Assembly: GCA_002917075.1 (NCBI GenBank)
Contig: NTMA01000018.1
Location: 1 to 64,000, forward strand
Direction: 5' to 3'
Length of the DNA: 64,000 nt
DNA from: Hawksworthiomyces lignivorus
Lineage: Eukaryota; Ascomycota; Sordariomycetes; Ophiostomatales; Ophiostomataceae
In this document: in pieces, positions 1-11,231 of the stretch
Numbering within the stretch: position 1 is the stretch's first letter
Layout: each line of letters opens with the position of its first letter
Position numbers and translations under genes: made by a program
Notes under the pieces: model-generated
What the model saw: only the letters and a program-made list of their open reading frames with translations
Told to the model about the DNA's origin: nothing
Database searches by the model: none

Positions 1-994
1 AAAAAAAACAAAAAAAAAAAAAAAAAAAAAAAAAAAGAAAAGAGCCGAAGAACGACCAATCCTTGGACATCTACTCACAGTCATCTGTCAGCGCAGCAGT
101 GCAGCATGCACTGTCTTGTTGGCTCTAGGCATAATCTCTGGCCTACGGTTAATTGCCTTACTATCAACTATGCTCAACTATGCGGGAGTTGTTGCCTGAG
201 GCTCTAATAATCCTTTAACCTGATCGGCTGAAATCAACGGGCCAAAGTGCTCGCCAACATCGGCGTCTGGTCAGGTATACCGCCCCAACCCACCATCTAC
301 CTCATAAATGCGTATAAGGCATTTTCAAACATGTAGCAATCGTTCAACACTAGGCCGTACGCGGGATAAGCTGGTACAGTACCCCGCGGCGTATTTCATG
401 ACTTGGTCATTGGTGACGCCGCGGCGGATGGACCCGCTGGGTACCCAGGCATGTTGAATTCCTCCGCAAGTTGATCTAGGCCTCACAGGGAGCCTTTCTT
501 GTTAGATGATACCGTCAGCCATCATTAGTCATCTGACGATGTTGAGTGCTGACACTAAGCCACTGTACCAGTGCCAAAAAGCATTAATCCACTCGGACAC
601 ATGTAACAGTGCCTTATAACTCAACAAGATAAATTTTATGTATTTGTTCCGTGCGCCTTTTCACTCCAGCTTTTCTTAACATCTTATTTGTGAACCAAAT
701 TGTCTTCTGCTATTGTCGATCCTTAAGTCGTTTTGAACGATTTCACTGTGCTGTACGTCCTACAAATCCTGTGCCGAAGTACCGCATAAGGTTAACGCCA
801 TCCATGTTGCCCCATTTTAGGCGCCGCTGCGAGCCTTATTCCATTCGACTGATGCCGCTTCCACAGTGATGTTTCCACCGCTTTCGATCTACTCTGCGTC
901 AGCTTCCTCCTCCGAAATATCGACGTCAAGCTCGATAGCGATCGTCGTATCAGACTCACTCTCAACCTATTTGACGACATACCTCGCCTGAGCG
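1..994. other. 5' intergenic region with poly-A tract
   Basis: No gene is recognised here. Bases 1-36 are almost pure A with one C, which is low complexity. Bases 541-627 are one copy of a dispersed repeat whose second copy lies at 55438-55525. The remaining sequence precedes the HET gene and presumably holds its promoter. Short ORFs at 651-980 lie on both strands and show no family features. Confidence 0.6.
541..627. repeat. Dispersed repeat, copy 1
   Basis: About 87 bases beginning GTTGAGTGCTGACACTAAGC match 55438-55525, which begins GTTGAGTGATGCCACTAGGC. By eye roughly four in five positions agree, with small gaps. Both copies lie next to HET-domain genes (upstream of the gene at 995, and just past the 3' end of the gene ending at 55725). 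No terminal inverted repeats or coding capacity were seen, so the origin, for example a transposon relic, is unknown. Confidence 0.55.
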
Positions 995-2364
995 ATGCGA
1001 CTCCTGGAATGCAGCGATGGCAAGATTCAGTTTGCTAAGGTCCCGGTTTCTGAGAACCCTGAGTACGCCATGCTATCGCACACATGGGGCCCAGATTCCC
1101 AAGAAGTTACTTTCAAAGACTTGGTTGATGGCAGCGGTATGGATAAGGCTGGCTACAAGAAGCTTCAGTTCTGCGCAGCGCAAACGCAACACGATGGTCT
1201 ACGATACTTCTGGGTGGATACTTGCTGTATCGACAAAGCGAGCAGCGCTGAGCTCTCTGAAGCAATCATCTCTATGTTTCGCTGGTATCAAAATGCGGCT
1301 CGGTGTTACGTATACCTATCAGGTCTGTCAGTTCCCAAGCGCGAGAATAGCAAGCGGTCTAGACTCAGATGGGAATCGGCTTTTCGAGCGCATAGATGGT
1401 TCACTCGGGGCTGGACGCTCCAAGAGCTTTTAGCACCAGCGTCAGTCGAGTTTTTTACACAAGATGGCCAGAGGCTTGGTGACAAGACGTCCTTCGAGCA
1501 ACAAATCCATGAAATAACAGGAATTGCGGGCCTAGCACTCCGGGGAGAGAATCTTTCACAGTTTAGCGTCGAGGAGCGATTCAAGTGGGTCGAAACACGC
1601 CAGACTACCCGCGAGGAAGACTTGGCGTATTGTCTTCTGGGAATTTTCGATGTATCTATGGGACCTTTATACGGCGAGGGGAGGGAAAAAGCAGTTCGGC
1701 GACTTAAAAAGGAGATCAAGGACGTTATCAGCCCTAATAGTCCTCCTAGCCATCGAGGAGGTATAGACGCAGCTTTGTACTCACAAACAAATGAGCATGA
1801 CACAAATAGCAATCACTCGAGACCCGTCGCAGTCCGGGCCAAATGTCTAAAATGTTTGTCTTTTTTAGTAGCTGGGACAGGTAGGGCGTATGAACTGACT
1901 ACATATTACTAGGCCGCGAATATGGGCATTACGCAGACGATGACCACTGTTACAAATGTCAGTACTATTGGTTCCTTTCGTGTTATGACTTACTGACATT
2001 GAGCACTATACCTAGGCGGCAAATTTGGGCATTACGCGAACGATGACCACTGTTACAAATGTCAGTACTATTAGTTCCTTTCGTGTTATGACTACTGACA
2101 TTGAACACTATACCTAGGCGGCGAACATGGGCATTATGCCAACGATGCCCATTGCTACAAATGTCAGTATAAAAGATTTTCACTTCATGTACTAGCACTA
2201 AATAATATGTCTAGGCGGCAAATATGGACACTATGCCAATGAACTTCACTGCTTTAATTGTAAGTGGCCAACAATTCCCACCGAATCTAAATCTTCAGTT
2301 ATTAAGACGAATTGATGCAGGCAGAGAATATGGTCATTATGCCAATGACTGTCCACTGAGATAA
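995..2364 (+). CDS. HET-domain protein with five C-terminal zinc-knuckle units, six exons
   Basis: Exons by inspection are 995-1853, 1913-1957, 2016-2060, 2118-2162, 2215-2259 and 2321-2364, giving 360 aa in an unbroken frame. The HET domain covers about residues 20-245, with LSHTWGPD (28-35), WVDTCCIDK (73-81) and RGWTLQELLAP (138-148). This is the HET-D/HET-E type, which in characterised fungi triggers death of incompatible heterokaryons. Residues 284-360 form five 15-residue units of CX2CX4H type. Each of exons 2-5 encodes one unit in exactly 45 bp and is bounded by phase-1 introns of 52-61 bp. Only the last unit has the canonical CX2CX4HX4C spacing (Cys344, Cys347, His352, Cys357). A naive reading stops at 1912 because the first intron runs open. 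The start is the first ATG and matches the usual MRLL opening of the family. The ligand or trigger is unknown. Confidence 0.85.
1913..2364 (+). repeat. Tandem array of exon-plus-intron units encoding zinc knuckles
   Basis: The repeat unit is one 45-bp exon plus one intron. Units start at 1913, 2016, 2118 and 2215, and a final 44-bp exon starts at 2321. The first two units are about 92% identical over 102-103 bp, and their introns are at least as similar as their exons. This indicates recent duplication of genomic DNA rather than selection on protein alone. Units 3 and 4 are more diverged. Confidence 0.85.
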
Positions 2365-5300
2365 ATGTGGAATATTTTTGAGTTGAATTTTAGTGTGCTA
2401 TGACATTGCGTACGTTTTGGTGCCATGGTCTCCTTGGTAATAATCGTCACCCTCCAACAGGTCCAACCAGTCTCTGATTACTAGTACTAATTAACCCAAT
2501 TTTCTAGTTAAAACGCAGTATGCCATGTGAAAGTGTGAAACAACAAGAGAGGGAAGCAAGAGCTTTAGATTGAGTCATGCGAGGTACTCGTGCGCGAAGG
2601 CAAGGTTTGTGTTGTGAGGTGCTACTGGTGTCCTTAAAATTTACTGAGGCCTAGAGAAAAGAGTATTCATTTCGCACATATCTGTAGCTCCTAGCTGCAA
2701 GGACGTTTTATGGAGACCATTTCTGACCATTGCCGTCTTTCGTCTACTGAATATCAGTCGTCGACTATATATACTGGAGAAGTGTGGACGATAAAGCACT
2801 GGGAGTCTCGTTATTAAAAAAAGTGTTCGTACTGCGATGTTAAGGTGGGAAATATCCATAGTATGGAAGAAAGGCTGTCCAAACCTCTGGGTGTGAAGTG
2901 CTTTGTATGAGAATAAATAAATAACAAAGATGACACTACCTTCAGTTAGTGTTATATAAACAGAGTTGCAATAGCTGAAGGAATTTCATCTGAGTTAATG
3001 TCTATATGAGAATCTGCTTTACTCAAGACACTAGATCTTTCACGTATCTATGGAAATAGCCATCACAGACGGTTCCTTCCACATTAAATATAGCTGCGAT
3101 TCCTTTAGGAAATTAAGGTCATCATTCACCGATTCCAAATCATAGCTGAAACCTATCTTAGCCAAGATAATCCTCCTCCCATGTGTGGTAGCATCTTGAG
3201 CAACGCGTCTTCGTGTGGCTCGTCTAAGATGGCGTTTTGTAAATGAAACTTTGTTCTCTCGCTAATGTATGCACTGTTGAGTGCAACGAGCGCTACTAGG
3301 TTGCAGCAAGCGCTTGGTCTACAAATGGAAAAGCGGCCTAATGTTACTGGAACCGTACTTGAGCGGACATGGCCGAAACGGACAGGTATTAGCCTCTAAT
3401 GGTGTGCAATGGGGATGGCTCACAGCTCTCAGTCGCCTGACTGTTTCCTGTACTCCTGTACTCAGTGCTGCCATGAACTGCGAGTTTGTGGCTTGAGATT
3501 TGAGATTGCCGAACCCAAAAAGGCGATCAACTTCCTGGGCGACTTGCGTGTACGAGTATTATGCTGATGCCTTCTGCATACCCGTACTTGATTTGTTGCA
3601 ACAACTACTCCATACAACAGAAGGCTCTATCTCCTAGATCTACGGCTGCGTGTTCGTTTTGCGCCCTGAAAAGCCCAAGAAAGTGGGGTATCGCGCAGCC
3701 GCAGTGATGATCAGCCACCAATTTAGATCTAGCTGTGGCAATGAACAGGCCCTTGCACCAGCGAAATGCGAATGAAAAGTTTCATATGCAGATGAATAGC
3801 TGTTGTGCGAGCAGAAAAATTATACAATATCATTTATCAAAAAAGAAAAGAAAGAAATAAAGAAGGAAAACATTTGCTCATGGTTGGTACGATGTAGAAA
3901 TCCGTTGCTTCTTCTCCAATATACGGAACCACAGCTAGCGACGGATTTCGGGAGAGGCACAGTCAGCACACTCCAAGCCGTACCCCCTGGGGCTCTCGTA
4001 TTGCACAGGCAACACAACGGCGGTGTAAGAGCCCTGTCTCACCTATTACTCCTAGCACTGCATGATTTGAAGAATCAGCCTTGGCTGCGCCAATTCCCTT
4101 TCAGGAGCGCCTCAATTGGATAAACTTGAGAGAGTTTCCAGTTCCTTTTTCTTCCATTCCTGCAATCTCGCCATCTCTACGGAGTACAGAGTACAAGTCT
4201 GAGCCATGTAGGATGATTCAAAAGACGTCGCCCTTAAGCACTATTGAGTTGCATTAGTAGACCAGCCTGCGCTGTCTGTTCTGCGTCGTAATCTCTCTTG
4301 GATGTGACTAGAGGCACAGGCTCCAGTCAGCACGCCGGCATCTCTGACAGGTCACTCACGGTGATGGGTGTGCATCTGTTTACGGTAGCTGCAAAACTTT
4401 GATACATCTAACTGACAAAAAAAATACCTCTAAAAAGCCAATGCAAGCTCTTAGCTGGGTCAACCAATCTGACTCTGGGGTTACCATTGAGCAGACGCAG
4501 AGCCTGCAGAAGCAGCCAGGTATAAGTTAGCAAGTCTTAATTATCACACTGAGTGAATATCTTGTACGCGTAAATTGGAACTAGAGTTGATCGTTTGCGT
4601 CTCAGTCCAAACATGAGTAGAAGTGACAAGATTGAGTTTTGACGCGCATCACACACCGCCTGACACGAGTACTCAGCATGTACATGATGGCAAGTAGCTA
4701 GGCATACGAGTAGATCCCAGGGTTGTTACGCCCAATGGGGCCGCCCAATTAGGCCTAGGTAAATTAACAAGCAGCAGCCAGTTCGTTGACTCCCAGGTCC
4801 GTTGCCTTCCTAGTTCTTTGCGCCCACATTCCCCTCTCCTATCCGCCCAGGTGAAGAGCTTTCGCAGGGCAAAAAAAAGGGGCGAGTAGAGGAATAAATT
4901 TGTGTAATCGTATGTATGGAATTGCTGGCCTTAATACAGAGATTAAGGTAACAAGCGTTATTGACCTGTTCCAAATACAGGGTGGGAAGGGCTGCTGACG
5001 TCATGCCTTTACCCTATAGCAATAGAAACATTAGGAAAAGCAACAAAACATTACCAAAAATAAATAAATAAATAAAAAGGAGAAGATAATGGTTTGACTA
5101 AGCATAGAAATGGCACTAAATCCAGTAATGTTTAGATTTAACATTTATCACCCCTGTATGTATACACTACATGTATGTAGGCATCTTGCAATTAAGCCTG
5201 TTCCTAAATAAGAAATCTCAGCCGCGCTTTTTCCTTCTTCATAAGTTGTCTATTCGTCAATAATAACAGGGGGGAAAATGCAAGGGTTCTAGCAGGCTGG

Positions 5301-5749
5301 CCGGCTACGACGCTGGCTGTTGCGACTAACGAAAAAGTAGTTAAATAGGATCACTAGGGCACAGTAATACTCTTCTGTGCGTGAAAATGCTGTTAGAAAT
5401 AATATTTCACTCAATAGATGTGCAATTCTCCCAGAGCAACTCCTAAGGAGAAGAAAAGACTTTGCCTTTAAAAGCAACACCTGCAGTTGATAAGAAGCCC
5501 TTAAGTGCTCATCCAGCACGTCTCACACGAGGACAGCCCATCAACAATCTCTCTTTATTTCTATGTACGTTCTTCGTTAACTAACTTTTGATACAACCTA
5601 CTTGTTATGCTCCATTTCTGGCAGGGCATAGTGACCCAGGCCACATAGACTTTCACAAAATAGCATTGCCGAAGACCCACGTCGTTTGCGTTTGATCGAA
5701 TAGCGCTTCTTAATTAATATCGACATCCATATCTGTTATATGGGACAAG
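2365..5749. other. Intergenic region, no gene recognised
   Basis: About 3.4 kb of mostly AT-rich sequence. Only short ORFs of under 110 codons occur and none has a recognisable motif. Bases around 5430-5520 resemble the region around 19740-19800 upstream of the paralogue at 20001 (shared TTGATAAGAA and nearby words), so the distal 5' flanks of the two paralogues may be homologous. Confidence 0.5.
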
Positions 5750-8700
5750 ATGGCAAGCGCGCACTCTTCTGATTCCTCTCCCAGTCATCGCAAAGGGAGA
5801 GCAACACCGACAAACAATGTCTCAGGGAGACTGCCTGTCCTAGATAGTTTTGCAGACCACTTGAGCAAGCATGGCATTTATCTCGATGACCGCCAATCCC
5901 GAGCACAAAACATTACAGATATCCGTCACGTGCAAGCACGACGTCGATCATCCTTATCGCCTTCTCGATTTGACGACAGACATTTCGAGGACTTTCAAAA
6001 GAAGAGCGAGGATGCAGTCGCGGAAAAAGATGTCATGGAACATGTTATTCCCATCATCTGCGGCAGCAACCGTATACCAACCATGCAGGATGTCTTGTTC
6101 ACCGAACTAACGCCGATCACAACTCCACGCGTCACCGAACCCAAGCCAGATCTCTATGACGGTGTCTATCTGCAAGATATCGACAGAGCTCTTCGTGACG
6201 ATGAGACAATATATCCCCTGATCATTCCCACGAGACGTAAAGACGCCCCCGCGGTTCCGAACTTCTTCTTGGAAGTCAAATCTATGCGAGGCAGTGCTGA
6301 TGTCATGAAACGACAGGTGGGCTACGTCGGTGCATATGGCGCCCGCGTGATGCACTCCCTGGAGAGCTACTCCAGCGGAGAGCCGGTCTACAGTGGGAAT
6401 GCCTACGCATTCTCGTGCGCTTACCATGCGGGTGCGGGCACGCTCTTGCTGTATGCGCACCATATCAAGCCGCCCGCGGCGCCGATGCTTCGTCCTACCT
6501 ACCACATGACGCTGATTGACAGCTGGGCCATGACAGGCAACATCCACAACTTTCGAAGTGGCACTGCCGCCTTTCGAAACATTCGAGAATTGGCACAGCG
6601 GAACCGCTACCATTTCATTCAGGCGGCAAATGCAAGAGCACGAGACGTTACCGGATTGCTGCCGCTAGGAACCAAGTTGTCAATGCAATTTAACGAAGTA
6701 TCAAGCTCTGACGCTGCAAAACACATGGGGAAGTTTACCGGACATTACATTGCAGAGTCAACGACAGCTACAGGATCATCGGCTTTCCAAGAGACGGTCC
6801 AAAAGTATCAAGATTTACAATTTCACTTGATACAGACACCTAGGTTCTCTGCTGAGGAAGCAATCACACTTGATGATATGGAAGTCATAGAATTGCCAAA
6901 GTCCTTACAAAGCATTCATGGATTTATTGGTGTCCAAAGCAATGAGAACAATGATTCTGCCTACGGGACCATGTCCTTTAGCGTTCCAACTGAGACGAAA
7001 AGAAATTCATCTATAGATCTACCGCTAAGAATTGAAAAGACGGCGGTAACCAGACCAGTGATCACTCATGGTAACTCGGACCATGAAAACATAGAAGTTC
7101 CTTCTCCTCCAGCTTCAGATTCTGGGAGTTTGCGAGACCGAGCCAACGATTTTGCCATGAAGGTCGCGAAAGAACTCATTACTAGTGTGAACGCTGTTTA
7201 TACCCAACAGTATTTGGAAACGATTCAAGATACCCTCTCCAACAACTTGAAAGACTTCGCACTCCGGATCGGTTTCCAAGGCAAAGAGCAGCTCCACAGG
7301 GACATAATGTGGGTTGCCCACAATGCGACATCAGCAATAGCTCACTCTTTTGTAAAAGGAGTTGTCGACCTCCATATTACCCGTGACGAAGAGGATGAAA
7401 GCGATGGTCAAGACGATCGCAGAAACCATATAGACACTGGAGAACTTACGGTGGAAGAAAAGCTTGAACTCCTTTGGAAAAAGGATGAAAATGAAACTGT
7501 GGGTGAGAATAATGACCTGAAAATCTATGACGGAACCGATCTCTCTTCTATCGAGATCGAACCATATAAACTGGTCTTGCATTCGTCTAGCGCTTTCTCG
7601 TGGCTGTTGACCAGCATTCGGCGAGACACAGAGCTCAGTGCAATAAAGCCGTTCACGATGGAAGCCATACGGGACGCAGTGCATTATCCATTTTATGACC
7701 CAGAAAAAAGGGTAAGCAGGTGGCGAAAGCCCGAGAGTGTTGATGTCACCTTTGCAATGGATTGGCACCCTCTCATTTTCCTATCCGCTCAATTTCGGGA
7801 AGGCCCTCCTGAGAACATGCTAAGTGATGCGATAACCATCACTGGTGACACCAAAGTGGTTCAAGCTCTCCCGTGCTTCGATTACATGCAGCAAACATGG
7901 CCTTCCACGGGCGCCCAACTTATGAGTCTTGTAGATCAGTTTATTGAACAGCCCCGTGAACATCATTCAACTGTGTTAGATGACGGCACAAAAATTGAGG
8001 CGTCTTCAATAGAAGATTCTTGTTCTCTCCACGTCAAAGTGACTGGAGTTATAAGCTCAGTCACAGAGATTGCTCAGCAGCTTGCGTGGCTGGGAGCAGC
8101 CTTGCAGCACCCACCCGAGCCAGGTGGTGGCTTTATCTGCTGCCCAGAAGCTGTTTTGACTGAGCTTGGATTGCCGAAACATACCGGTTCAGCAAGCGTC
8201 AGGCCGTCAACCGCTAAATTCAAACTCCAATTTCCCATCATGGCCTTGGACCCGTCCTCTGCAGCTGAAGAGAACGGAAATTGCTGGCACGACCTCTTCC
8301 CCGGGTTCGTCATTGCTGGAGGGTTTCCCGTATTGGGCAGACCGCAGGACTGCGTGGGACTGGATATATCCATCGGGATCGCCGCAGCTTTGACGTCGGC
8401 TCCAAAGATTGTCGACTTCGGGGGCACACTTTGCATCAAGAGCTTTTCGACTTTGATGTATCCAACAAAGGTCGCTGAAGACGTTATTGTCTGGCATCTT
8501 GTCAGCAACAAAGACGGCAAGCGTATCGCGTACTCAGATGAGCGGGTGGGCGAGGGAAGTAATCGGTCTGGGGTTCTGGACTATCACCACTTGGAAGACG
8601 CTCGTCACATTATTGGTTGGTGTGATAGGGTTGCTAATTATACGGGTCACCCAAGTGCCAACCTAAATATCACTCACTCGTGGCTAGCAGAGCCAGGCGA

Positions 8701-10216
8701 CGGTTGGGCCCTAGACAAAGTTTCTATCTCGGCTGGTAAATATATCGTTGCGCAAGGGAGTTTTTCATTTCATAAAAAGAGCAAGCCATTCATTGCCAAG
8801 CGCGCACTTGGCTACTATCAGAAAATAAACTGGATCAGCGAGAAATCTGTGTTGCTCTATGATGCCGACGATCAGATTGCGTGGCTTGTCGACGGGCCCA
8901 GCGCTCTCTTGCATTTAGTTCGTGTATCACTCATTGAAGACACAAAAGGTATACTTGGCAGATTTAATTTATTTGATCAGGGGAGGCTTGAGGAAGCGGG
9001 ACCTCCACTCGCATTTACCGGGCTCGATGCGTCTGTGGAGGTGCTCCTCAACGACACGAATTTGGATTTACCTGTGCAGCGAAAACGAGTTCCAGGTGGG
9101 GCCGAGTTAGGTAAAAACAACCAGCATTATACGTTCCAAGACCGCGTAGAAGATATATTCGGCATCCTGGAGCAGATGATCGATCACCAAGAGGGTACGA
9201 AATTCGGCGGTGTGGGCTTCCGGATCCGGGCGTCTCCATGGCGCCAGCTCGAAGGGTTCGATTTTCTCGACATAGCTAAGCGGTCAGATCTATGCGAGCC
9301 AAAGGTCACAAAGCTTAGCGACAATGGCGAGGGATGGAGCCATTTTGTCCGCGAGGCAAGATCAGTCACCTTATTCGGGCGAGGGTTCGGTGATCTTTTG
9401 CGACCTCTCGTCGATGAGGGATCTTGCCATTCGTGTTTCCGGAACGCTCCTGCGCGAAAGGGTAAGGATCTCCTCGCTGCGACGGTAAGGGACCTGAAGC
9501 GGCTCAAATTTGAGCATGCTCAACCTGAAACGCAGCAGAACGGATGGCGGTTCAGAGGGCAGGTGGTATGGCACTCTCCATGGTGCGCCTTTGATGCTTG
9601 CACTTGCGAGATACAGGCCGCATCGCCAAGAGTACAGACTTTTCGAGACCAGTCAAAGATAAAAAAGAGTGAAATGGCAATACAGCCTTCTTCGTCAGAG
9701 ATACGCCTCGACGGGGCTGTGCTCTTTGGCATGGCCAAATCCTTGCTGCAAAAGAAAAATGCGGGCGAAGAAGGCGGGAGCAGAGCAGGCACCTTTTCCA
9801 AGTTCTTTCTTGCTTCTCCGAGCGCGAGCATTGGTGAGATGGGAGAGACAACAGACGCATCCAGCAAAAGCTCCGGCCGGTCAAATCTTCTGCTCTCAAG
9901 CCAAAAGTCTGTAGCCGCGTCTAGTATAAGCAGTCCTAACAGCTCTCACTCTTCGGCTTCAGCGGTTTTGGCCGCCATATCATCATCCCCGAAGCCAATC
10001 AACCACCGATCACAATTTTCTGTGGCTCTCGGATGCAAATCTGACGAGAATTTCAGAGAGCAGATCCCCGATGACGAGGCTACTGACGAAGTCCTAGAAC
10101 GAGGTGATGCAGCACCAGGTGTTGCCACACGTGGACCAGATGATTATCATCGACAGCGTCGAGCGAGGATAAGACGACAAGGAAGCAATTCTACAAGTGG
10201 TAGATCTGTTCGATAA
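5750..10216 (+). CDS. Large modular protein: PD-(D/E)XK-like N-terminus plus fungal C-terminal platform
   Basis: Single-exon gene, 1488 aa. The N-terminal module (about 1-300) contains KPDLYDG (Asp134), then FFLEVKS (Glu175, Lys177), then Gln189 in a helix-like stretch. This order, D-X40-EXK-X11-Q, fits a PD-(D/E)XK nuclease-like fold such as fungal DUF7924-type domains; the nuclease activity is inference. About 450-545 holds a module with FALRIGFQGK and HRDIMWVAHN. Residues about 600-1330 form a fungal region of unknown function with WLVDGPSALLHLVR and conserved Cys pairs (SCHSC, CTC). The tail is Ser-rich. Paralogues lie at 20001 (N-terminal module only) and 45515-49114 (C-terminal platform behind a Clr5 domain). 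No signal peptide or membrane segment is evident. The start is the first ATG, and the paralogue at 20001 shares the following residues (TNNVS, SFA, HL). Confidence 0.85.
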   Translation: MASAHSSDSSPSHRKGRATPTNNVSGRLPVLDSFADHLSKHGIYLDDRQSRAQNITDIRHVQARRRSSLSPSRFDDRHFEDFQKKSEDAVAEKDVMEHVIPIICGSNRIPTMQDVLFTELTPITTPRVTEPKPDLYDGVYLQDIDRALRDDETIYPLIIPTRRKDAPAVPNFFLEVKSMRGSADVMKRQVGYVGAYGARVMHSLESYSSGEPVYSGNAYAFSCAYHAGAGTLLLYAHHIKPPAAPMLRPTYHMTLIDSWAMTGNIHNFRSGTAAFRNIRELAQRNRYHFIQAANARARDVTGLLPLGTKLSMQFNEVSSSDAAKHMGKFTGHYIAESTTATGSSAFQETVQKYQDLQFHLIQTPRFSAEEAITLDDMEVIELPKSLQSIHGFIGVQSNENNDSAYGTMSFSVPTETKRNSSIDLPLRIEKTAVTRPVITHGNSDHENIEVPSPPASDSGSLRDRANDFAMKVAKELITSVNAVYTQQYLETIQDTLSNNLKDFALRIGFQGKEQLHRDIMWVAHNATSAIAHSFVKGVVDLHITRDEEDESDGQDDRRNHIDTGELTVEEKLELLWKKDENETVGENNDLKIYDGTDLSSIEIEPYKLVLHSSSAFSWLLTSIRRDTELSAIKPFTMEAIRDAVHYPFYDPEKRVSRWRKPESVDVTFAMDWHPLIFLSAQFREGPPENMLSDAITITGDTKVVQALPCFDYMQQTWPSTGAQLMSLVDQFIEQPREHHSTVLDDGTKIEASSIEDSCSLHVKVTGVISSVTEIAQQLAWLGAALQHPPEPGGGFICCPEAVLTELGLPKHTGSASVRPSTAKFKLQFPIMALDPSSAAEENGNCWHDLFPGFVIAGGFPVLGRPQDCVGLDISIGIAAALTSAPKIVDFGGTLCIKSFSTLMYPTKVAEDVIVWHLVSNKDGKRIAYSDERVGEGSNRSGVLDYHHLEDARHIIGWCDRVANYTGHPSANLNITHSWLAEPGDGWALDKVSISAGKYIVAQGSFSFHKKSKPFIAKRALGYYQKINWISEKSVLLYDADDQIAWLVDGPSALLHLVRVSLIEDTKGILGRFNLFDQGRLEEAGPPLAFTGLDASVEVLLNDTNLDLPVQRKRVPGGAELGKNNQHYTFQDRVEDIFGILEQMIDHQEGTKFGGVGFRIRASPWRQLEGFDFLDIAKRSDLCEPKVTKLSDNGEGWSHFVREARSVTLFGRGFGDLLRPLVDEGSCHSCFRNAPARKGKDLLAATVRDLKRLKFEHAQPETQQNGWRFRGQVVWHSPWCAFDACTCEIQAASPRVQTFRDQSKIKKSEMAIQPSSSEIRLDGAVLFGMAKSLLQKKNAGEEGGSRAGTFSKFFLASPSASIGEMGETTDASSKSSGRSNLLLSSQKSVAASSISSPNSSHSSASAVLAAISSSPKPINHRSQFSVALGCKSDENFREQIPDDEATDEVLERGDAAPGVATRGPDDYHRQRRARIRRQGSNSTSGRSVR

Positions 10217-10770
10217 ACTCTGGTCCTTACTTACAGCAGGTGCAAGATGGCATGGCGTCAGGCTTCGGCACAGTCGATAAGGCCGAGGTGCCTGCCCTTT
10301 TGCTAGTGCAACCCATAGCTGGATGGGTTGTCTAATGGCCTCAGCCAATGGTCTATCTTTGGCGACGTGGCTAGGCAGGCAAAACTAAACAAATTCTTCG
10401 ACAAATATATGTAGGAACCGGCATCAACCTTCAAGACCATATTCCTAAAATAGTCATACTCAGGCGGTAAGGCTCTTATCACCCTAGACATAAACATGAT
10501 TTTGCAACGCAGAATACGCACGTTCCGAGTCAAACTTCTAAAGATGAATTAGAGAGGTAAGAGAGAACTGATGTTATCGATAGCGCTGAGACGTCAGTTC
10601 GATGAAAAATGTTATGCGTAAGCAACAAACGCATTAATGGGAGAATTCAGAGAGAAAACAGTGGTCTTGTATTCATAGAGTTATACTATGGGGAAACATT
10701 TACAGGCTTTTGTCTAGTGGTAAATAAGTGCTAAAACAGGATAATATTGGAATAGAAAAGTACAGGAATG
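10217..10770 (+). repeat. 3' flank homologous to the flank of the paralogue at 20001
   Basis: Sequence after the stop of the 1488-aa gene aligns with 20988-21440 after the stop of the 328-aa gene. Shared stretches include the region around GGCATCAAC (10421 and 21118) and GTCTTGTATTCAT (10665 and 21358). Identity is about two thirds by eye, with gaps. This shows that the duplication that made the paralogues included their 3' ends. Confidence 0.6.
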
Positions 10771-11231
10771 GGATTTGGACGCACATAAGAACATGATACA
10801 TCGACTACATCTCTGTTCTTAGACAAAAAGAAGATGAAAAAGGTCGTTAGAGGTGTTGGCATCGTGGCAGTTTCTACAGGTGCAATGATGGATCGCTTAG
10901 AAGGGTTCGGCTTTTTAGCGGTTTTACTAACGAGGCGGTCGCAAGACTGTGGGAGGATGGTCAGTTATTATAATGTGAAGAGTAGACCAAATACATCTTT
11001 AATAGATTTAACAAACCTGTTCATTTACTTAGAAGGAAGCTGAGATATGTTACAACCGGATCATGAGAGGGCCGATCAGTTGCACCAGGGAGAACTTCAT
11101 AGGCCAATAGCTCTCGTTTGAAAAAGCAATCTTGAGCTTATTCCCAGAGAGGCCGGTTCGTTGCGAGTTTTCGACCTTAAGAAAATGAACTTTTCTGAAT
11201 GGCGCTCCTTCCTACAGGAGTTCAGGACTTA

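Noticed and set aside
1854..1912. Taking the first HET ORF to its stop at 1912
   Set aside because: The last 19 codons lie in an intron with a GT donor, CTGAC branch and TAG acceptor. Splicing completes the first CX2CX4H unit in frame.
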